Positions 12,126 to 23,835 of a stretch of DNA of 64,000 nt are shown here, piece after piece (within the stretch, counting starts at the first letter, position 1; the number at the start of each line of letters is the position of its first letter). The DNA comes from Plasmodiophora brassicae (Eukaryota; Endomyxa; Phytomyxea; Plasmodiophorida; Plasmodiophoridae), in contig JASFAU010000006.1 in assembly GCA_039704465.1 (NCBI GenBank), positions 620,001 to 684,000 on the forward strand, given 5' to 3'. A program made the translations under genes and the position numbers. The notes beneath the pieces were generated by a model. That model was given only the letters and a program-made list of their open reading frames with translations, was not told the DNA's origin and ran no database searches.

Positions 12126-12170
12126 CGTTCAGTGCAGAGCGGCGTTGTTGATTGGCGAAGGGTGGACACG

Positions 12171-13097
12171 ATGGCCGGTCGTCTGCAGCAGATGCTGAAC
12201 GGGGCCATGATGGGCGGTGGCGGCGAGGATCAGCCCGTGGCGGACACGAGCGAGATCGTGTACATCTCGTCGCTGGCGCTGCTGAAGATGCTGAAGCACG
12301 GGCGCGCCGGCGTGCCGCTGGAAGTGATGGGCCTGATGCTCGGCGATTTCGTTGACGATTACACGGTGCGCGTTGTCGACGTGTTCGCCATGCCGCAGTC
12401 CGGTACGGGCGTCTCCGTTGAAGCCGTCGATCACGTGTTCCAGGCGAATATGCTCGATATGCTGCGGCAGACCGGACGTCCGGAGATGGTCGTTGGATGG
12501 TACCACTCGCACCCAGGGTTCGGGTGCTGGCTGTCTGGCGTCGACATCAGCACGCAGCAATCGTTCGAGCAGTTGAACAAACGCGCCGTGTCGATCGTCG
12601 TCGACCCGATCCAGTCAGTCAGAGGCAAAGTCGTGATTGACGCGTTCCGGCTGATCAACCCGCAGCTGATGATGATGGGGCAAGAACCCAGGCAGACGAC
12701 GTCGAACCTGGGCTTCCTGAACAAACCGTCCATCCAGGCCCTGATCCACAACCTCAACCGCCACTACTACTCGATCAACATCTCGTACTTCAAGAACGAG
12801 CTGGACCAGCAGATGCTGCTGAACGTGCACAAGAAGCAGTGGACGGACGGGCTGAGAATCGAGCCGTTCGACGACCACAGCAAGAAGAACGAGGAGACCG
12901 TACAGACGCTCTGCCGCCTGAGTAAGGCGTACGGCGCGTGGCTGAAGGAGGAGGACACGCTCAGCAAGGAGGAGCTGGCGATTGCGCACGTCGGCAAGAT
13001 CGACCCGAAGCGACATCTCGAAACGAACTGTGCCGACCTGATGTCGTCCAACATTGTCCAGAACCTCGGCCTGATGCTGAACACAATGGTCTTCTAG
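12171..13097 (+). CDS. PSMD14: 26S proteasome regulatory subunit Rpn11 (JAMM deubiquitinase)
   Basis: Lid subunit that removes ubiquitin chains from substrates at the proteasome. A single exon of 308 residues matches the family length (about 310). The MPN+ domain carries the EVMGLMLG glutamate and the zinc-binding JAMM motif [14 protein letters not shown]. The rest is close to the animal/fungal sequence: [53 protein letters not shown], and the C-terminal helix [12 protein letters not shown]. The start [13 protein letters not shown] fits the family; upstream in-frame codons add nothing conserved. All catalytic residues are intact. This is one of the most secure calls in the window. Confidence 0.98.
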   Translation: MAGRLQQMLNGAMMGGGGEDQPVADTSEIVYISSLALLKMLKHGRAGVPLEVMGLMLGDFVDDYTVRVVDVFAMPQSGTGVSVEAVDHVFQANMLDMLRQTGRPEMVVGWYHSHPGFGCWLSGVDISTQQSFEQLNKRAVSIVVDPIQSVRGKVVIDAFRLINPQLMMMGQEPRQTTSNLGFLNKPSIQALIHNLNRHYYSINISYFKNELDQQMLLNVHKKQWTDGLRIEPFDDHSKKNEETVQTLCRLSKAYGAWLKEEDTLSKEELAIAHVGKIDPKRHLETNCADLMSSNIVQNLGLMLNTMVF

Positions 13098-13192
13098 AAG
13101 CATCCCACTACACAGCCATACCGCTAAAGGCTACGTAGCCGCGTCCGGTAGGACAGGTTTCGGTCGAACCGGTCGCCACGGCCGACGTGGCT

Positions 13193-13842
13193 ATGATCGT
13201 GGACGACGAGTACGAGTTCGGGACGTACACGTCGCGCAGGATGTCCTACGAGGTCTCTCTGCGACGCAGCCAACGCTACATCGTCCCGATCGCGTCGACG
13301 ACGACTCGACGCTTGCAGTGCCGCGAGTCGTGCCTCCGACTGTCCGACTGGGCTCTGGCGATCGCCTCCCTAGCCGTCATTGCGACTTCATCGTACTGTT
13401 TGGCCAGGGGTCGTGACCGTGGCCATGCCGTTCGCCCGCTTCTGATCTGCGCCATTGCCGGCGCCTCGCTCGCTCTGCCCATCGGTCTGCTAGGTAGGAC
13501 CACGAGCGCGACGGCGCCAACCTCGATCGCATGACGGTGGGATGTCCAGGTGATCGAAGGCCGTTGCAGCGTGGGCGAATGGTCTGGTCAGTCTTGTTGC
13601 TAACGGTGCAGGTGGCGATCCTCGTCGCGGTCATCCTGGCGCGCTTTGGCCTGTTGCTGGCGGCGACGTCCCAACCCAGCCCGTCGTCGCGTGTGCACCT
13701 CGAGGTCGTCGCCGGCACTCTGGCCCTGCTGGTCGTGGCGACCTGCGCCGGCGTCACCGCTCGCCACCAGGTCCACAAGCTGGCCGCCCGTATCGCAGCC
13801 AGCAACGGGCTCTATTCCAGCGACGGTCCACAGATATCTTGA
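13193..13842 (+). CDS. Four-helix membrane protein, function unknown
   Basis: Two exons (13193-13493, 13550-13842; 56 nt intron) join to 197 residues starting MIVDDEYEFGTYTSRRMSYE. Four hydrophobic segments follow: WALAIASLAVIATSSYCLA, LLICAIAGASLALPIGLL, VLLLTVQVAILVAVILARFG and VVAGTLALLVVATCAGV. Charged loops and a short polar C-terminus complete it. This is a four-pass (tetraspanin- or claudin-like) topology, but I see no CCG or other diagnostic motif. Membrane location is inferred from hydrophobicity alone. It lies 95 bp downstream of Rpn11, same strand. Confidence 0.65.
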
Positions 13843-13939
13843 CAGCCGGGGGCTGGATCGGCGGTACCAGCAGTGGCTTCGTGTACCTGGGGGCCATATC
13901 GACGATTCGCGTCGCACTCAGCGTGCTCGCCCCCTGACG

Positions 13940-16884
13940 ATGGATGCCGACGGCGGCGTCGCCCAGGCGGCGATCACGCCGATGTCGTTGCCGTCGTTCG
14001 ACGATGCCGACGACGATGACGACGAGAGCGCGGCGGCCGCGACGCTTCCCGAAGTGGAGTTCGCGGCGGTCCGGTCGCCGCTGCCCGTCCTGCATCGTTC
14101 CCACCGGTCGCGCGTCTTCTCCACGTTCCTCAAGGCCGACTGCGTCTGGCTCAAGCTGTCCGAATCGGGGTTCAAATGGCGCATGGCCACGTTCCCGACG
14201 GCGCCGGATGCGACCGCAACGGGAGCGGCCGCGTCCCCATCGGCCATGGACCCGTTCTACTTCACGTTCCCGATTCGGTCGCTGTCCCTGGACACGAAAG
14301 CCGCCTATTTCACTGTGCACCTTCGTGGGTCGCAGGGCCCGCCCGACGTCGGCCTGCAACAGGTAGGCGGTAAACGGGGATCGCCATCGCCGCTCGCAAC
14401 GTTGACCGGCGCGCCGTTAGGGATACCAATGGGTGCAGGCGTCGCTGTCGTTCGGCGACGACCAGTTCGGCGGCGTGACTCGGATCCCGTTGCATGCGGT
14501 CGAGTCGGTACGCGGCGAGGGGCCGTAAGCGCCGGCGTGCTGGTCGTTCACCATGTTGGGCCAGTAACCCGTTCGGTCAGGGATATCCTGGACGTGAAGC
14601 TCAGGCATCGCAGCGACCCGGTCGTCATCATCTGCTGCTGCCTGGAGCATCGCGACCAGGTCGTGTCGTTGATGAACGAGCTGCTGTCGTTCGACGCCCC
14701 GGCCAGGGGCAGCGTCCGCCACGACCTGCAACGCATCCCTGACTGGCTGTGGTCCCAGATGATCTGGATGCACGAGGACAGCGTCGAGGTCAACGGCAAG
14801 CAGGTACGTGATGCCAGCGCCCGCGTCCGGTAGGTCGTGGTGCCCATCGTTTCCGTAGATGCACCTTGCGTTAACGCCCGGTCGGCTGGTCGGGTTCGCG
14901 AACGGCGCCATCTGCCTCGTCGTGCCGCTGTGCCGTTTGGTGACGATCGAGTGCGACGGCGACGCGATGTCGACGACGTTCGAGGTCGTCAACATGGACG
15001 ACGTCACCGGGCAATGTCCACCCGTGCGAACGTTGATTCGGGCGCCATCGATTGCGGCCCGGAACCGGTGGCTCGCTGGCCTGGACCTCGACGCCCAGAT
15101 GAGGCAGTTACCGTCGCCGCTCGTCGATGTCGTCGCGAAACCGAATGAACCGAAGAGCATGGCGGCGCCGACCATCAAGCAGCGCCTGACGCAGGCGCTG
15201 ATGGAATCGGATACATCGTCGTCCAGCCGAGACACGTTGAGCGTCCCGGTCCCGATTCGACGTCGCCTGCAGCACATGGCCCTTCTGGCCGAATCGCCAA
15301 CCGAGAAAGGTGACCTTGACGACGACGACGACGACGGCAACGGCGATTCGCTGGCGTCGGAATGCTACGTCACGTAAGGTGCCACCCTGGTCCGCATTGG
15401 CGTGCCTGAACGGCATCGTGGGCAGGTTCACGACGTCAGCGAACGAAGAGGACCAGCTGTCGGGATCTTCCGATTCCGGGTCAGAGAACGGATCGGGCAA
15501 CCATGTACGATCGCCATGACGCTCGCGCGCTGCTAGACACCGACCTTGTGTTGTTGCAGGCGAAAGCGACACAGCCGGCAGATGCTGGGCTGGGGGCCTT
15601 CATGACCTACCATGTCAAGGCCCTGAAGAAGTCGAAAGGTGCCTGCCAAACATACGGCGGGAGTGCAGGCACTAAGCACGATTGCAGGCGATCAGGTCTG
15701 CGAGAACTTTCGTGAACCGCAACAGTTCTTCTCGTTCTTCTACAGGGAGTTGTACCCGCGCTTTGCCGCCTGCAGGTACAGGACATCGCCTAGCTGTCGA
15801 TACCCTATGTGGAGAAGTGACTCGGGGGACGTCTGCAGGAGCACCGTGCTCGGATCGTCGCGATGGCAGGTCCTTAGCGACAGGCTGTTCTCGCTGCGTG
15901 GCGCGGCCACGAAGAGCATCGACCGGGCCGTGGCTGAGCTGGAGGCCGACATGGAATCGGGGACGTATTTCCTGAGGCATGGACGGGGGGCGCGCGCGTT
16001 GCGATCTGCCCGAACCTGACCAGTCGGCACCAGGCACTGTTTTGTTCTGGTCGAGGACACCAATGCCGAGAGCCACCTGGTGGATTTCGGGTTCCCCGGG
16101 TTCGACTCGCAGACGATCAACACGGGCAGGTACTCGTTGATCCGCGCCTGGCGGCTGTTCGGCGGGTCCGGCAACGAGTCCTACACGGAAGAGCAATGGG
16201 ACGTGGCGCTCCAGGCCGGCAACGGTGTCGCCCGCGAGCTAATGCAGGTCTGCGGAACCATAGCACCCGATTTCAAGCGACTTCCTGACGCAGCGTTAGG
16301 CAACCCTCGACCTAGGTGCCTCGCGATCGACAACAGGGTTGACGCCCGAGATGCGCTCGGCATCGTTTGAGTCCAATTTCACGCTCCTGCTCTCGCTGTG
16401 GATCGCGGGGTACCTGGCGGCCCATTCGCAGGACGTCAAGGAGGACCAGATCACCATGGTGACGCTGGACGCTCTGTTGGACTGGATGGGCCTGTCTGCG
16501 CCGAACCGGGCCCTGTTCGACAGCAACAGGGCGATGCTGCCGCGCGCGTGGCAATTCAACCCGTCGATCTACACGATGTCGTCGCTGGACGCCGACGAGG
16601 GCGTCATCTGCACGCCCATCCACTTCCTGCGACTGCTGCGCTTCGTGCTGGCACAGCGCATCGGGCGCCTGAACGAGATCATCGCCGGGTCGCTGGCCTG
16701 GAAGGCGAAGCGGTCGCAGAACCCGGTCAAACGACGACGACACGTCGCCATCGACGAGCTCCTGGCGCAGGTCCAGGAGGAGAAGGAGGCCGTCGAGAAC
16801 GTCGTGGCGCACCTGCCCACGCTGGCCTGCCTAACGTCGCACATGAAGATGGAACCGTTCCGCAGGCACCACCACGAACAATAA
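13940..16884 (+). CDS. Large multi-exon protein with PH-like segments
   Basis: At first sight this is two genes (to 15519 and from 15503), but a 55 nt GTACGA...TTGCAG intron at about 15504-15558 joins them in frame; the other introns are about 46-60 nt. The N-terminus is acidic (MDADGGVAQAAITP, then a DDADDDDDE run). Two segments look PH-like: FSTFLKADCVWLKLSESGFK to HRDQVVSLMNELLSF, and LALTPGRLVGFANGAICLVV to RAPSIAARNRWLAGLD with the C-terminal-helix Trp typical of PH domains. The second half (ENFREPQQFFSFFYRELYPR, HLVDFGFPGFDSQTINTGRY, ESNFTLLLSLWIAGYLAAHS) is not recognised. It ends with a short coiled coil and a His-rich tail. PH-like identity is inference. The function could be membrane or lipid related. 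Confidence 0.6.
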
Positions 16885-17722
16885 ACGGTGAATGTATGTC
16901 GGGGCGCTGATCATGTTCAGCGCGTGGTGAACCAGAACGACTTGCCCGGCATCGTCTGCTGGTGCAATTTGTTCGGCGGCAGCGCGTTCTCGGCGGCGGT
17001 GGCGGCGTCATCGTCAGTGTCGTTGACGACGACCACTGGACGTTGTCAGATTGGCGCGAATGGCCGTCCGAGGCGGACACGGCCCGACCTTCCTGGAGAT
17101 TGCGCGACTCGTTCTCCTCCTGGCTGAACCGGGCGGCTCTGGACCCCTGGCGGCGAGCCATCTGAACGGGCGACGGCCGCCCTGGCTCCCGCCGACCGAA
17201 CGCTTTCCGAACGCGATCCATCAACGGTTCCGCCATCTCCCTGTCGCGACGAGAACCCAAGGGGGCTTCTGCCACGACCTCACCGTCGCCCAAGTCTCTC
17301 AACACACTGTCGCCCTTGTGACTGTCTGGCACAGTCCGCCATCATGAATTGTGGGGGCTGTCCTGCCTGGTGGTGCCCACCCGCACTCCGTCCCGACGAT
17401 CGGGGCCGTGCCATCGTGCAACGACGTGCGGGGCCCGCCCACCGTTGGGGAGCGGCCCTCGACGCGGAACGATCGCCCGATTATTCCGAGCAGACCGCCT
17501 GCTGCTCCGAGCGGCGGACAGCAGCGCTGCAGGTCGCACTTGCGCAACTACTGGGCGTGACGTCAGGTGCGGCGGGATCAGTCCCGTCATTGATCTGGTC
17601 TGCACCCGCAGGCGGAGGCATGCTGGGCCCGGAACGAGGCCGTCAGACCCAGTTCTGCCGTTAATCACGCACAGCCCGATCCCTTTAAACGTATTATTCT
17701 AATCGTAAGCAAGACCGGCACG
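16885..17722 (-). other. GC-rich interval, possible small minus-strand gene
   Basis: Several frames stay open on both strands because of GC content. The best minus candidate starts near 17236 (MAEPLMDRVRKAFGRREPGR) and continues basic and Ser/Pro-rich to near 16885, perhaps preceded by an exon at 17345-17547. No domain, no convincing splice pattern. I would not treat it as a gene without transcripts. Confidence 0.25.
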
Positions 17723-18331
17723 ATGAAGGGGCCCACTGGTGGAGTCGCTCGCGACCTGTACATGCTGTCCAGCTTCCTGTGCCTGATGCTGTCCAGCGCG
17801 TCGATGTTCCTGATCCACCAATCGATCAAGGACACGGGCCGGTCGTACGTCGGTGAGGTGCTCCCGTCGGATTCCTCCAACCCCATGCTTCTGTGGGCCG
17901 GACTGGCGTGCGCCGCGCTGATCGCGCTGATCTCCCTGGTCGCATTCATCGGGTCCTTGATCCGCTCGCCGTCCGTCGTCAAGTTCGGCTACATCCTGAC
18001 CATCATCATCATCATCCTGGAGGTCGGCGTCTTCTGCCTCGCGTACTACGCCGAGGGCGACTTCCAGAACGCCGCCGAGAAGATGTGGAACAAGCTGAAA
18101 GTCGACGACCGTGAGACGTTTGAGAGGCTGTACCAATGCAGTGGCTGGGAGGGATGCCGACAGAAGTTCATGGACTCGACCCGTGAAGTGCACCCGAACC
18201 TGCTCAAGTACAGCGCGATCGCCATGCTCGCCTTCCAGGTCATCACCGTCCTGCTCGGGTGCATCGTCGACCGCAAGCTCAGCAAGGCGCCCGTCCCGTA
18301 CCGCTACCCAACGTCGACCCAGATGGTCTGA
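17723..18331 (+). CDS. Tetraspanin-like four-pass membrane protein
   Basis: Single exon of 202 residues. It has four hydrophobic segments: LYMLSSFLCLMLSSASMFLI, MLLWAGLACAALIALISLVA, YILTIIIIILEVGVFCLAYY and YSAIAMLAFQVITVLLGCIV. A larger extracellular loop of about 60 residues lies between helices 3 and 4. That is tetraspanin spacing, with two cysteines in the loop (YQCSGWEGC), but the diagnostic CCG is absent (CSG instead), so it is tetraspanin-like rather than a confident member. The start MKGPTGGVARDLYMLSSF fits a short cytosolic N-terminus. Confidence 0.65.
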   Translation: MKGPTGGVARDLYMLSSFLCLMLSSASMFLIHQSIKDTGRSYVGEVLPSDSSNPMLLWAGLACAALIALISLVAFIGSLIRSPSVVKFGYILTIIIIILEVGVFCLAYYAEGDFQNAAEKMWNKLKVDDRETFERLYQCSGWEGCRQKFMDSTREVHPNLLKYSAIAMLAFQVITVLLGCIVDRKLSKAPVPYRYPTSTQMV

Positions 18332-18399
18332 CAACGGCTGCCCAATAAACAACGGGTCGTCTCATCCAGTCGACTCGGTACGACATCGCGATCCCGTTA

Positions 18400-20393
18400 A
18401 TGGCGCCGGCGACGCGCGGGAAGATTCGGGTCGCCGTTCGCCTCCGCCCACTATCGCCCGACTGCCCTCGAGCCTATCGGCCAGTCGGGTCGGCCCCTGG
18501 CGTCTGCGACCAGATCGCGCCGGTCGATGACGACGTCCGTCCCACCACTGGCGTCAACCTACCTTTGCCGGTTGTTAACGGTCGGTGGTGTAGACTGGCC
18601 GTGTCCTTCAATTCGACTACGTCTGTCCGGAGGATGGGTCCACCACCGACCTGTACTACGCGTTCGCCAGGCGTGTCATCCTCGACGCCTGCCGCCGAGG
18701 CGACAACGGCAACGTGTTCGCCTATGGGCAGACCTGCTCGGGGAAGACGTTCACAATGCTAGGGTAGGCGGCGGCCACCGTCTGGTAGGTTCGTGCTGAC
18801 GAATGGCCGTCCAGGACGAGCGGGTCGCCAGGGATCCTGCTGCTGGCCGCATCGGACGTGTTCGCGCACGTGGCATCGGTCTCGTCGCACAGCCGCGTCT
18901 CGCTGTCGTGCTCGTACCTGGAGATCTACAACAACCGGATCAACTGCCTGCTGGGCGGTGGGACGAACCTGTCGATCGACCATGCGTCATCGTCGGCCAA
19001 CGTCACCGGGCTTCGCCAGGTGCCCGTCAGCAGCCCCAGCGACCTGATCGACGCGCTAACCGCCGGGGAGCGCCGCCGCCACGTTGGACCAACGGTGCAG
19101 AACGCGCGCTCGTCGCGATCCCACTCGATCTTCACGATCCGGATCGAGTCGACGCCGAACGACCCGAGCGCGGTCGCGTTCGCGTCGGTGGTGAACCTGG
19201 TCGACCTGGCCGGGAGCGAACGATGCGATCCGAGGGGGGCATCCGTACAGCGCGCCAAGGAGGCCAGGCACATCAACCGGTCGCTGACGGGCCTGCATCG
19301 CGTCATCGCGTCGTTGCTGGGAGCGGGGGCCGCCCCAGGGCACGTCCCGTACCGAGACACGAAACGTTCGGACCGAGGCGATGGGACCCGTCGCCGGCAA
19401 TCGGATCTGACTGGATCGAACAGTGACCGAGATCCTGAAGCCGGGCCTGTGTGGGCGTTGCTCGTGCGCGGTCATTGCAACGATCACGGCCAGCGCTGAC
19501 CAGCGGGACGAGACCATGAACACGCTGCGGTTCGCGTCGCTGGCGCGGCGCTTACCGGCGCGACCGGCCCCAGCGGCAGGCCTGCAGATCGTGGTCGACA
19601 GGCTCCAGGTTGGTATCGTTTCTAGTCACTGCGAGCCGAGCACTAATCGTGGGCCTTGGCGCAGACGGAGCTGAACGAGTGCCAGGACGATAAGCGGATA
19701 GCGAGGCTCGAGGAGCGCAACAGGCAGCTGGCCAGGGACCTCAGGCGACACGTGCGCGCCTATCGAGACCTTCACCGCCAGTGCCGACTGCTCCAGCGCC
19801 AGCTGCAGGAGAAGATCGTACGCGTTTCGAATGGCAGCAAGCTTACGCACGCCCACTGACAGTGATGGCAGCACGAGGGCGATGACGACGCCGACAACGA
19901 ATGGGACGAGATTGTGTCGCTGTCGTCCCTGGCGACAAGTCCGGTGCAAGTGCAACAGCCGTTCTCGTGCATCAAGTTCTGTGTTGGGAGGCTGGGCGGC
20001 CATCCCGCCAAACTGTCCGTCCTGCCGGCGCGCAACTCCATCGCCTACCGAAGGTTCGTCCGGGCCGACCCGTGCTCTGGTATGCATTCCTTACGAACGC
20101 CTGCTGCGCGCAGCTCGAACCGTCCAGCGCTGAACGGTGACCGGTACATCGATATCAGCGCGATTGTGTCGATCGAGGCGCATTCCGCCCGGTCGGACGT
20201 GTTCCTGAAGAACGGCGTCGGCGAATCCGTCGCCGAACGATGCGTGTCGTTCCAGACTGCCGACCGCACGCTCGACATCGTCATGCAATCTGCCCAACAT
20301 GTCGACCAGATCGTGGCCATGGTGAACGACCTGCGACAGACGACCCGGACAGGTGAAGCAGTGGAAGCAATACAACTGCGGGATGTCCCATAA
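18400..20393 (+). CDS. Kinesin motor protein with short coiled coil and PH-like tail
   Basis: Microtubule motor ATPase with an N-terminal motor. Exons separated by short introns give KIRVAVRLRPLSPD, then RVLQFDYVCPEDG, the P-loop AYGQTCSGKTFTM, CSYLEIYNNRINCLL, switch I NARSSRSHSIF, switch II VNLVDLAGSER, HINRSLTGLHRVIASLLGAG, and VPYRDTKLTEILK through an intron to ETMNTLRFASLARRL. The P-loop has TC where most kinesins have TG or TS. After the motor come a short coiled coil (KRIARLEERNRQLARDLRRH), an acidic linker, and a roughly 150-residue C-terminal region ending with HVDQIVAMVNDLRQ that looks PH-like. Protein length is modest (about 500-550), so it lacks a long stalk. Subfamily not assigned. 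Confidence 0.88.
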
Positions 20394-20432
20394 CGGTTAT
20401 CGTCGCGCTTTAACGAATCGTGATGGTCGGCA

Positions 20433-20639
20433 CTAGCCAAGGATCCAGGGGAACAGGTCCCCTCCAACGTCGCCGTGATGCAATTCGTGGGCGTGATGCG
20501 GGGCGTGGCCATGATGGAAGTCGTCGTCGTCGTCGTCATCGTCATCGTCATGCAGGTGGGAATGATGCCAAGAAGCGCATAGCGAGATTAACGACAGCAG
20601 CAGGAACACCCTGAACAGCAGTCTCGACGTTACCGCCAT
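20433..20639 (-). CDS. Small secreted His/Asp-rich peptide
   Basis: Single exon of 68 codons from the ATG at 20639: a hydrophobic signal peptide (SRLLFRVFLLLSLISLCAS), then His-rich stretches flanking ten consecutive Asp, further His pairs (PHHAHELHHGD) and the end GDLFPWILG. Composition suggests divalent-metal binding; that is inference. An upstream CTG/GTG-type extension exists but the ATG gives a clean signal peptide. The low-complexity Asp run is a reason for caution. It converges with the kinesin gene. Confidence 0.5.
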   Translation of the reverse strand: MAVTSRLLFRVFLLLSLISLCASWHHSHLHDDDDDDDDDDFHHGHAPHHAHELHHGDVGGDLFPWILG

Positions 20640-20795
20640 GGCTACCAGATAATGTATCTGACGCGGCAACGATGCCGTGACGTCTACCAGTGACGTCATC
20701 GCTGGCCGGCCACAGTGCCCAGGTCAGGATACGTTGCTGGCGCCGTTGCTTCCTCCCGAACAGCTTTGGGATCGTTCTCGTTCCTCCGTCTTGCG

Positions 20796-21150
20796 TTACC
20801 TGGTTGATGATCCGGATCCGAACGTGTTCTTCGTTGAAGACGTGCTCGCATGGTGTCCGAAGACCGTTGGTGTGGGGAGCGCTGCGGCATCGCCGCTAAC
20901 CATGGGTAATCCGTTCAGTGAGTTCGCATCGCCTAGAGAGGTGGATGCTTGCTCACAATGACTTCGTATGACCGTTTGGTATGTCAAGTGGGCAATACGA
21001 TGTGGACCCTATGACGAACAAGGGCACCATCGCTGTGCGATCGTCGCACTGGGCGGCAGGGCCTACGACGGCAGCGCTCCAGACCAGTAGCAGCAGCAGC
21101 AGCATCAACGCCGAACTGGATTGGCACCTTTCCACGGGCAGCCCGCTCAT
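20796..21150 (-). CDS. Possible small secreted protein, two or more exons
   Basis: The minus-strand ATG at 21150 opens a peptide with a leucine-rich signal (SALMLLLLLLVWSAAVVG) and a mature start AAQCDDRTAMVPLFVIGS. A 40-50 nt intron (GTCATA...CTCTAG, about 20950) would lead into GDANSLNGLPMVSGDAA and a Ser/Thr-rich segment near 20810. The true end is unclear. It would be divergent from the RAP gene starting 31 bp away, which is tight. Confidence 0.3.
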
Positions 21151-21180
21151 TGTTGGTGTCTCCCACCTTGTTGCGACGCT

Positions 21181-23762
21181 ATGATTAGATGGTGTTGCTG
21201 CTGGGGGTGGTGGGTCGGCGTTCGGGCTGGGACGTGGGCCGGCCGGCGGGGCGTCCGGCGAGTGTCCGGGGCGCCACGCCATCGGCTGACGCTGAGGCAG
21301 TGCGACGTGTTCCTGAATCGGATCGTACGTCAGCACGTGCGCGGCAAGCTGCCGCCTCGTGCCGAGTCGCTGCTCGTCGAGATCCCCCCACTCATTCAAC
21401 GTTGCCAACGCAACGGCGTCGCCGTCCTGCCGCACATCCTGTCCAAACTCGTCAAACTGGTCCCATCTCATTCGGGTAGGCGTATCGTTTCCCGCCCCGG
21501 TGGCGAACCACTGCCTGACCTGCTCGTCCAGATGCGCATCGACTTGCCGATGTTGCACTGTGCGTTCGCACGGCTGTACGAGACGAGTTTGCGTGCCTGA
21601 GCGGCCGCGATGTCGCCATCCTTTTACATTCGCTGGCGAAGACAGGCAGTTGTGATCGGGAATTCTTCGATCGCGCTGTGGCGCGTCTCGTGGACGGGCG
21701 GCAGGACGCCCAGCTCACCGACCTGACGGTCACGATGTGGGCGGCCGCCCACCTCGGCTACCGCTGCGATCGGTTAGCAGACGTCGTCGCCCGCCGAATG
21801 ATTGCCGATCCAGGGCAGATGAACGCGAGGAACGTATCGCTTGTGGTATGGGCGTTCGCCAAGTTGAACGTCATGCACCGCGACCTGTTCCATGCCATGG
21901 CCGAGAGGGCATCAGCAATCGCTACAAAGTTCGACGCCCAGGCCATATCGAACACAGCCTGGGCCTATGCCGTCATGCGCATCCACAACGACGTCCTGTT
22001 CGACGTTCTGGCGGGATGTGCGATCGCGAAGGTGCGCTCGTTGGCACCGCAGCACGTCGCTAACGCTTCATGGGCATTCGCAACACTCTCCGTTCGAAAC
22101 GGCGACCTGTTCGCCAAGCTGTCCCACCAGGCTACTGCCACCATCGACCTGTTCACAGGCCAGCACCTGTCGAACACTGCCTGGGCGTTCGCCAAGCTCG
22201 GCCTCACCGACCACGATCTGTTCAGCGCCATCGGTCGCGCCAGCGTTGCGATCATCGACACGTTCGATGCACAAGCGTTCGCGACGACCGCGTGGGCGTT
22301 CTCCTCATTGAACATCGAAGACGCCGACCTGTTCGACGTAATTGGGCGTCGATCAGCCGACCGGATCGACGCCTTCAACGCTGCAAGTCTGGCCACTGTT
22401 GCCAATGCGTATGCGTCGCTAGGGATCGTCCATGTTGATCTGTTCGACGCCATCGCGCGGCGCTCACTCGGTCTGATCGATTCACTGACCGGCCACGACC
22501 TGGGCAATATCCTCTGGTCATTCGCCCGTCTCGGCCTGGGTGGTAAGCACAAGGACCTGTTCCATAGCGCAACGAGTCGCTTGGTCAGCATTGTGTCTAC
22601 CATCCAACCGCCGGCGCTGACCAATCTGGCGTGTGCCTTCACCAGTGCTGGCATGCTGCGGAACGACCTGGCCGGGGACCTGCTTGTCCAACGCGCGATT
22701 GTTGTCATCAGCGACTTCAAACCGCAGGACCTCTCCAGAATGGCATGGGCCATCAGCAGGTGCACAGCTGTGAACCTCGACCTGTTCACTGTGACCTTGC
22801 ACCGTTGCGTTGCGATAATCGATCTGTTCGACGCGGAGAACCTCATCAAGCTCATCGAAGCGCTGGCGCCTGTCGCCGTCATGCAACGGGAGTTTCTCAG
22901 ACGGGTTGCACAACGTGCCACCAATTTGCTGGACACGTTCAGCCCTGGGCAGCTGGCTCGCATCGCATCGACGTTTTCGGAAGCGCGCGTCGCCATCGAT
23001 AAGTCTGGCGCGAGTGTCGCTGTTAAAGACGCTGAGTTGTTCGGCGAGATCCAACGACGCACCGTTGCCCGTTGCGACGAATTCCTTGCTCGGGATCTGT
23101 CCATGCTGACGTTCGCGCTTGCGTCGGTGTGCGCTATTGGTGATCACGCCCTGCTTGATGCAGTGACCAACCGTGTGTCAGTGGCGCCAGATACGTTCAG
23201 TCCACCAGATTTGGCACAGGTGGCATGGGCCTTTGCTGTTGCCGACCACACTGTGCCTGAGGAGGTCGTCGTTCTCGTGAAGCGTGTGTTCGCGTCGACG
23301 CCCGGGTTGGACGCCGCAAGCCGTCGGCTCTTGCAGGACTGGCAAGTCAGTCTTCAAGAGCCTCGTTCTGCCGTGATACCGTGTCCGATGCAAGACGAAT
23401 TAGCCAGCCATGACCTTCTAGCTGATGTCATTCATCTACTTCAACAGGTGTGCACATCTAGCTCATTAGAGGAAGGCGTGTCGTGCCCGGATACCGGATT
23501 CGTTGTCGACGTGGCGATCCGGGACACAAGGTTGGCGGTCGAAATGAACGGGGCATGCCGGTTTAGCCAGGACATCGCAACGGGCCACCTCGGCCTAAAC
23601 GGCAGGACACAGCTCAAGCATCGCCTGCTGCGTCAGCATGGTTGGACAGTCGTGAACGTGAATTTCCACGAGTGGGCCAACCTCCAGGACGAGAGTGATA
23701 AGGCGCGTTTCCTGACAGAGCGGCTGCCCACAGCAATCGGACGCTGTGTACATACAACGTGA
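21181..23762 (+). CDS. RAP-domain helical-repeat protein 1
   Basis: Two exons (21181-21475, 21532-23762; 56 nt phase 1 intron) join to 841 residues. The N-terminus is Trp/Arg-rich and could be an organelle-targeting signal. From about residue 150 there are roughly 37-residue helical repeats with the signature 'NTAWAFAKLGL..DLF.AI...', about twelve to fifteen of them (SNTAWAFAKLGLTDHDLF is typical). The C-terminus is a RAP domain (SCPDTGFVVDVAIRD, LAVEMNGACRFS, LLRQHGWTVVNVNFHEW). RAP proteins act on organellar RNA (processing, stability, ribosome assembly) in other eukaryotes. That role here is inference, most likely in mitochondria. First of three paralogues on this strand. Confidence 0.85.
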
Positions 23763-23835
23763 CGCGTCTTGACAGGTGCCGGTCGGACATTAACAATTCG
23801 CATCCTCTCTAGTGTATGTCGAGATGGCAGTAGGT

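Noticed and set aside
15503..15519. Overlapping end and start of two genes
   Set aside because: A 55 nt intron joins both parts in one frame, so one gene is the simpler reading.
17342..17702. Three overlapping plus-strand frames of about 110 codons
   Set aside because: All three plus frames and two minus frames are open; explained by GC content, no family motif.
21965..23147. Minus-strand frames up to 379 codons opposite RAP protein 1
   Set aside because: Antisense of a repeat protein; the plus frame has the periodic WAFA motif and RAP domain.
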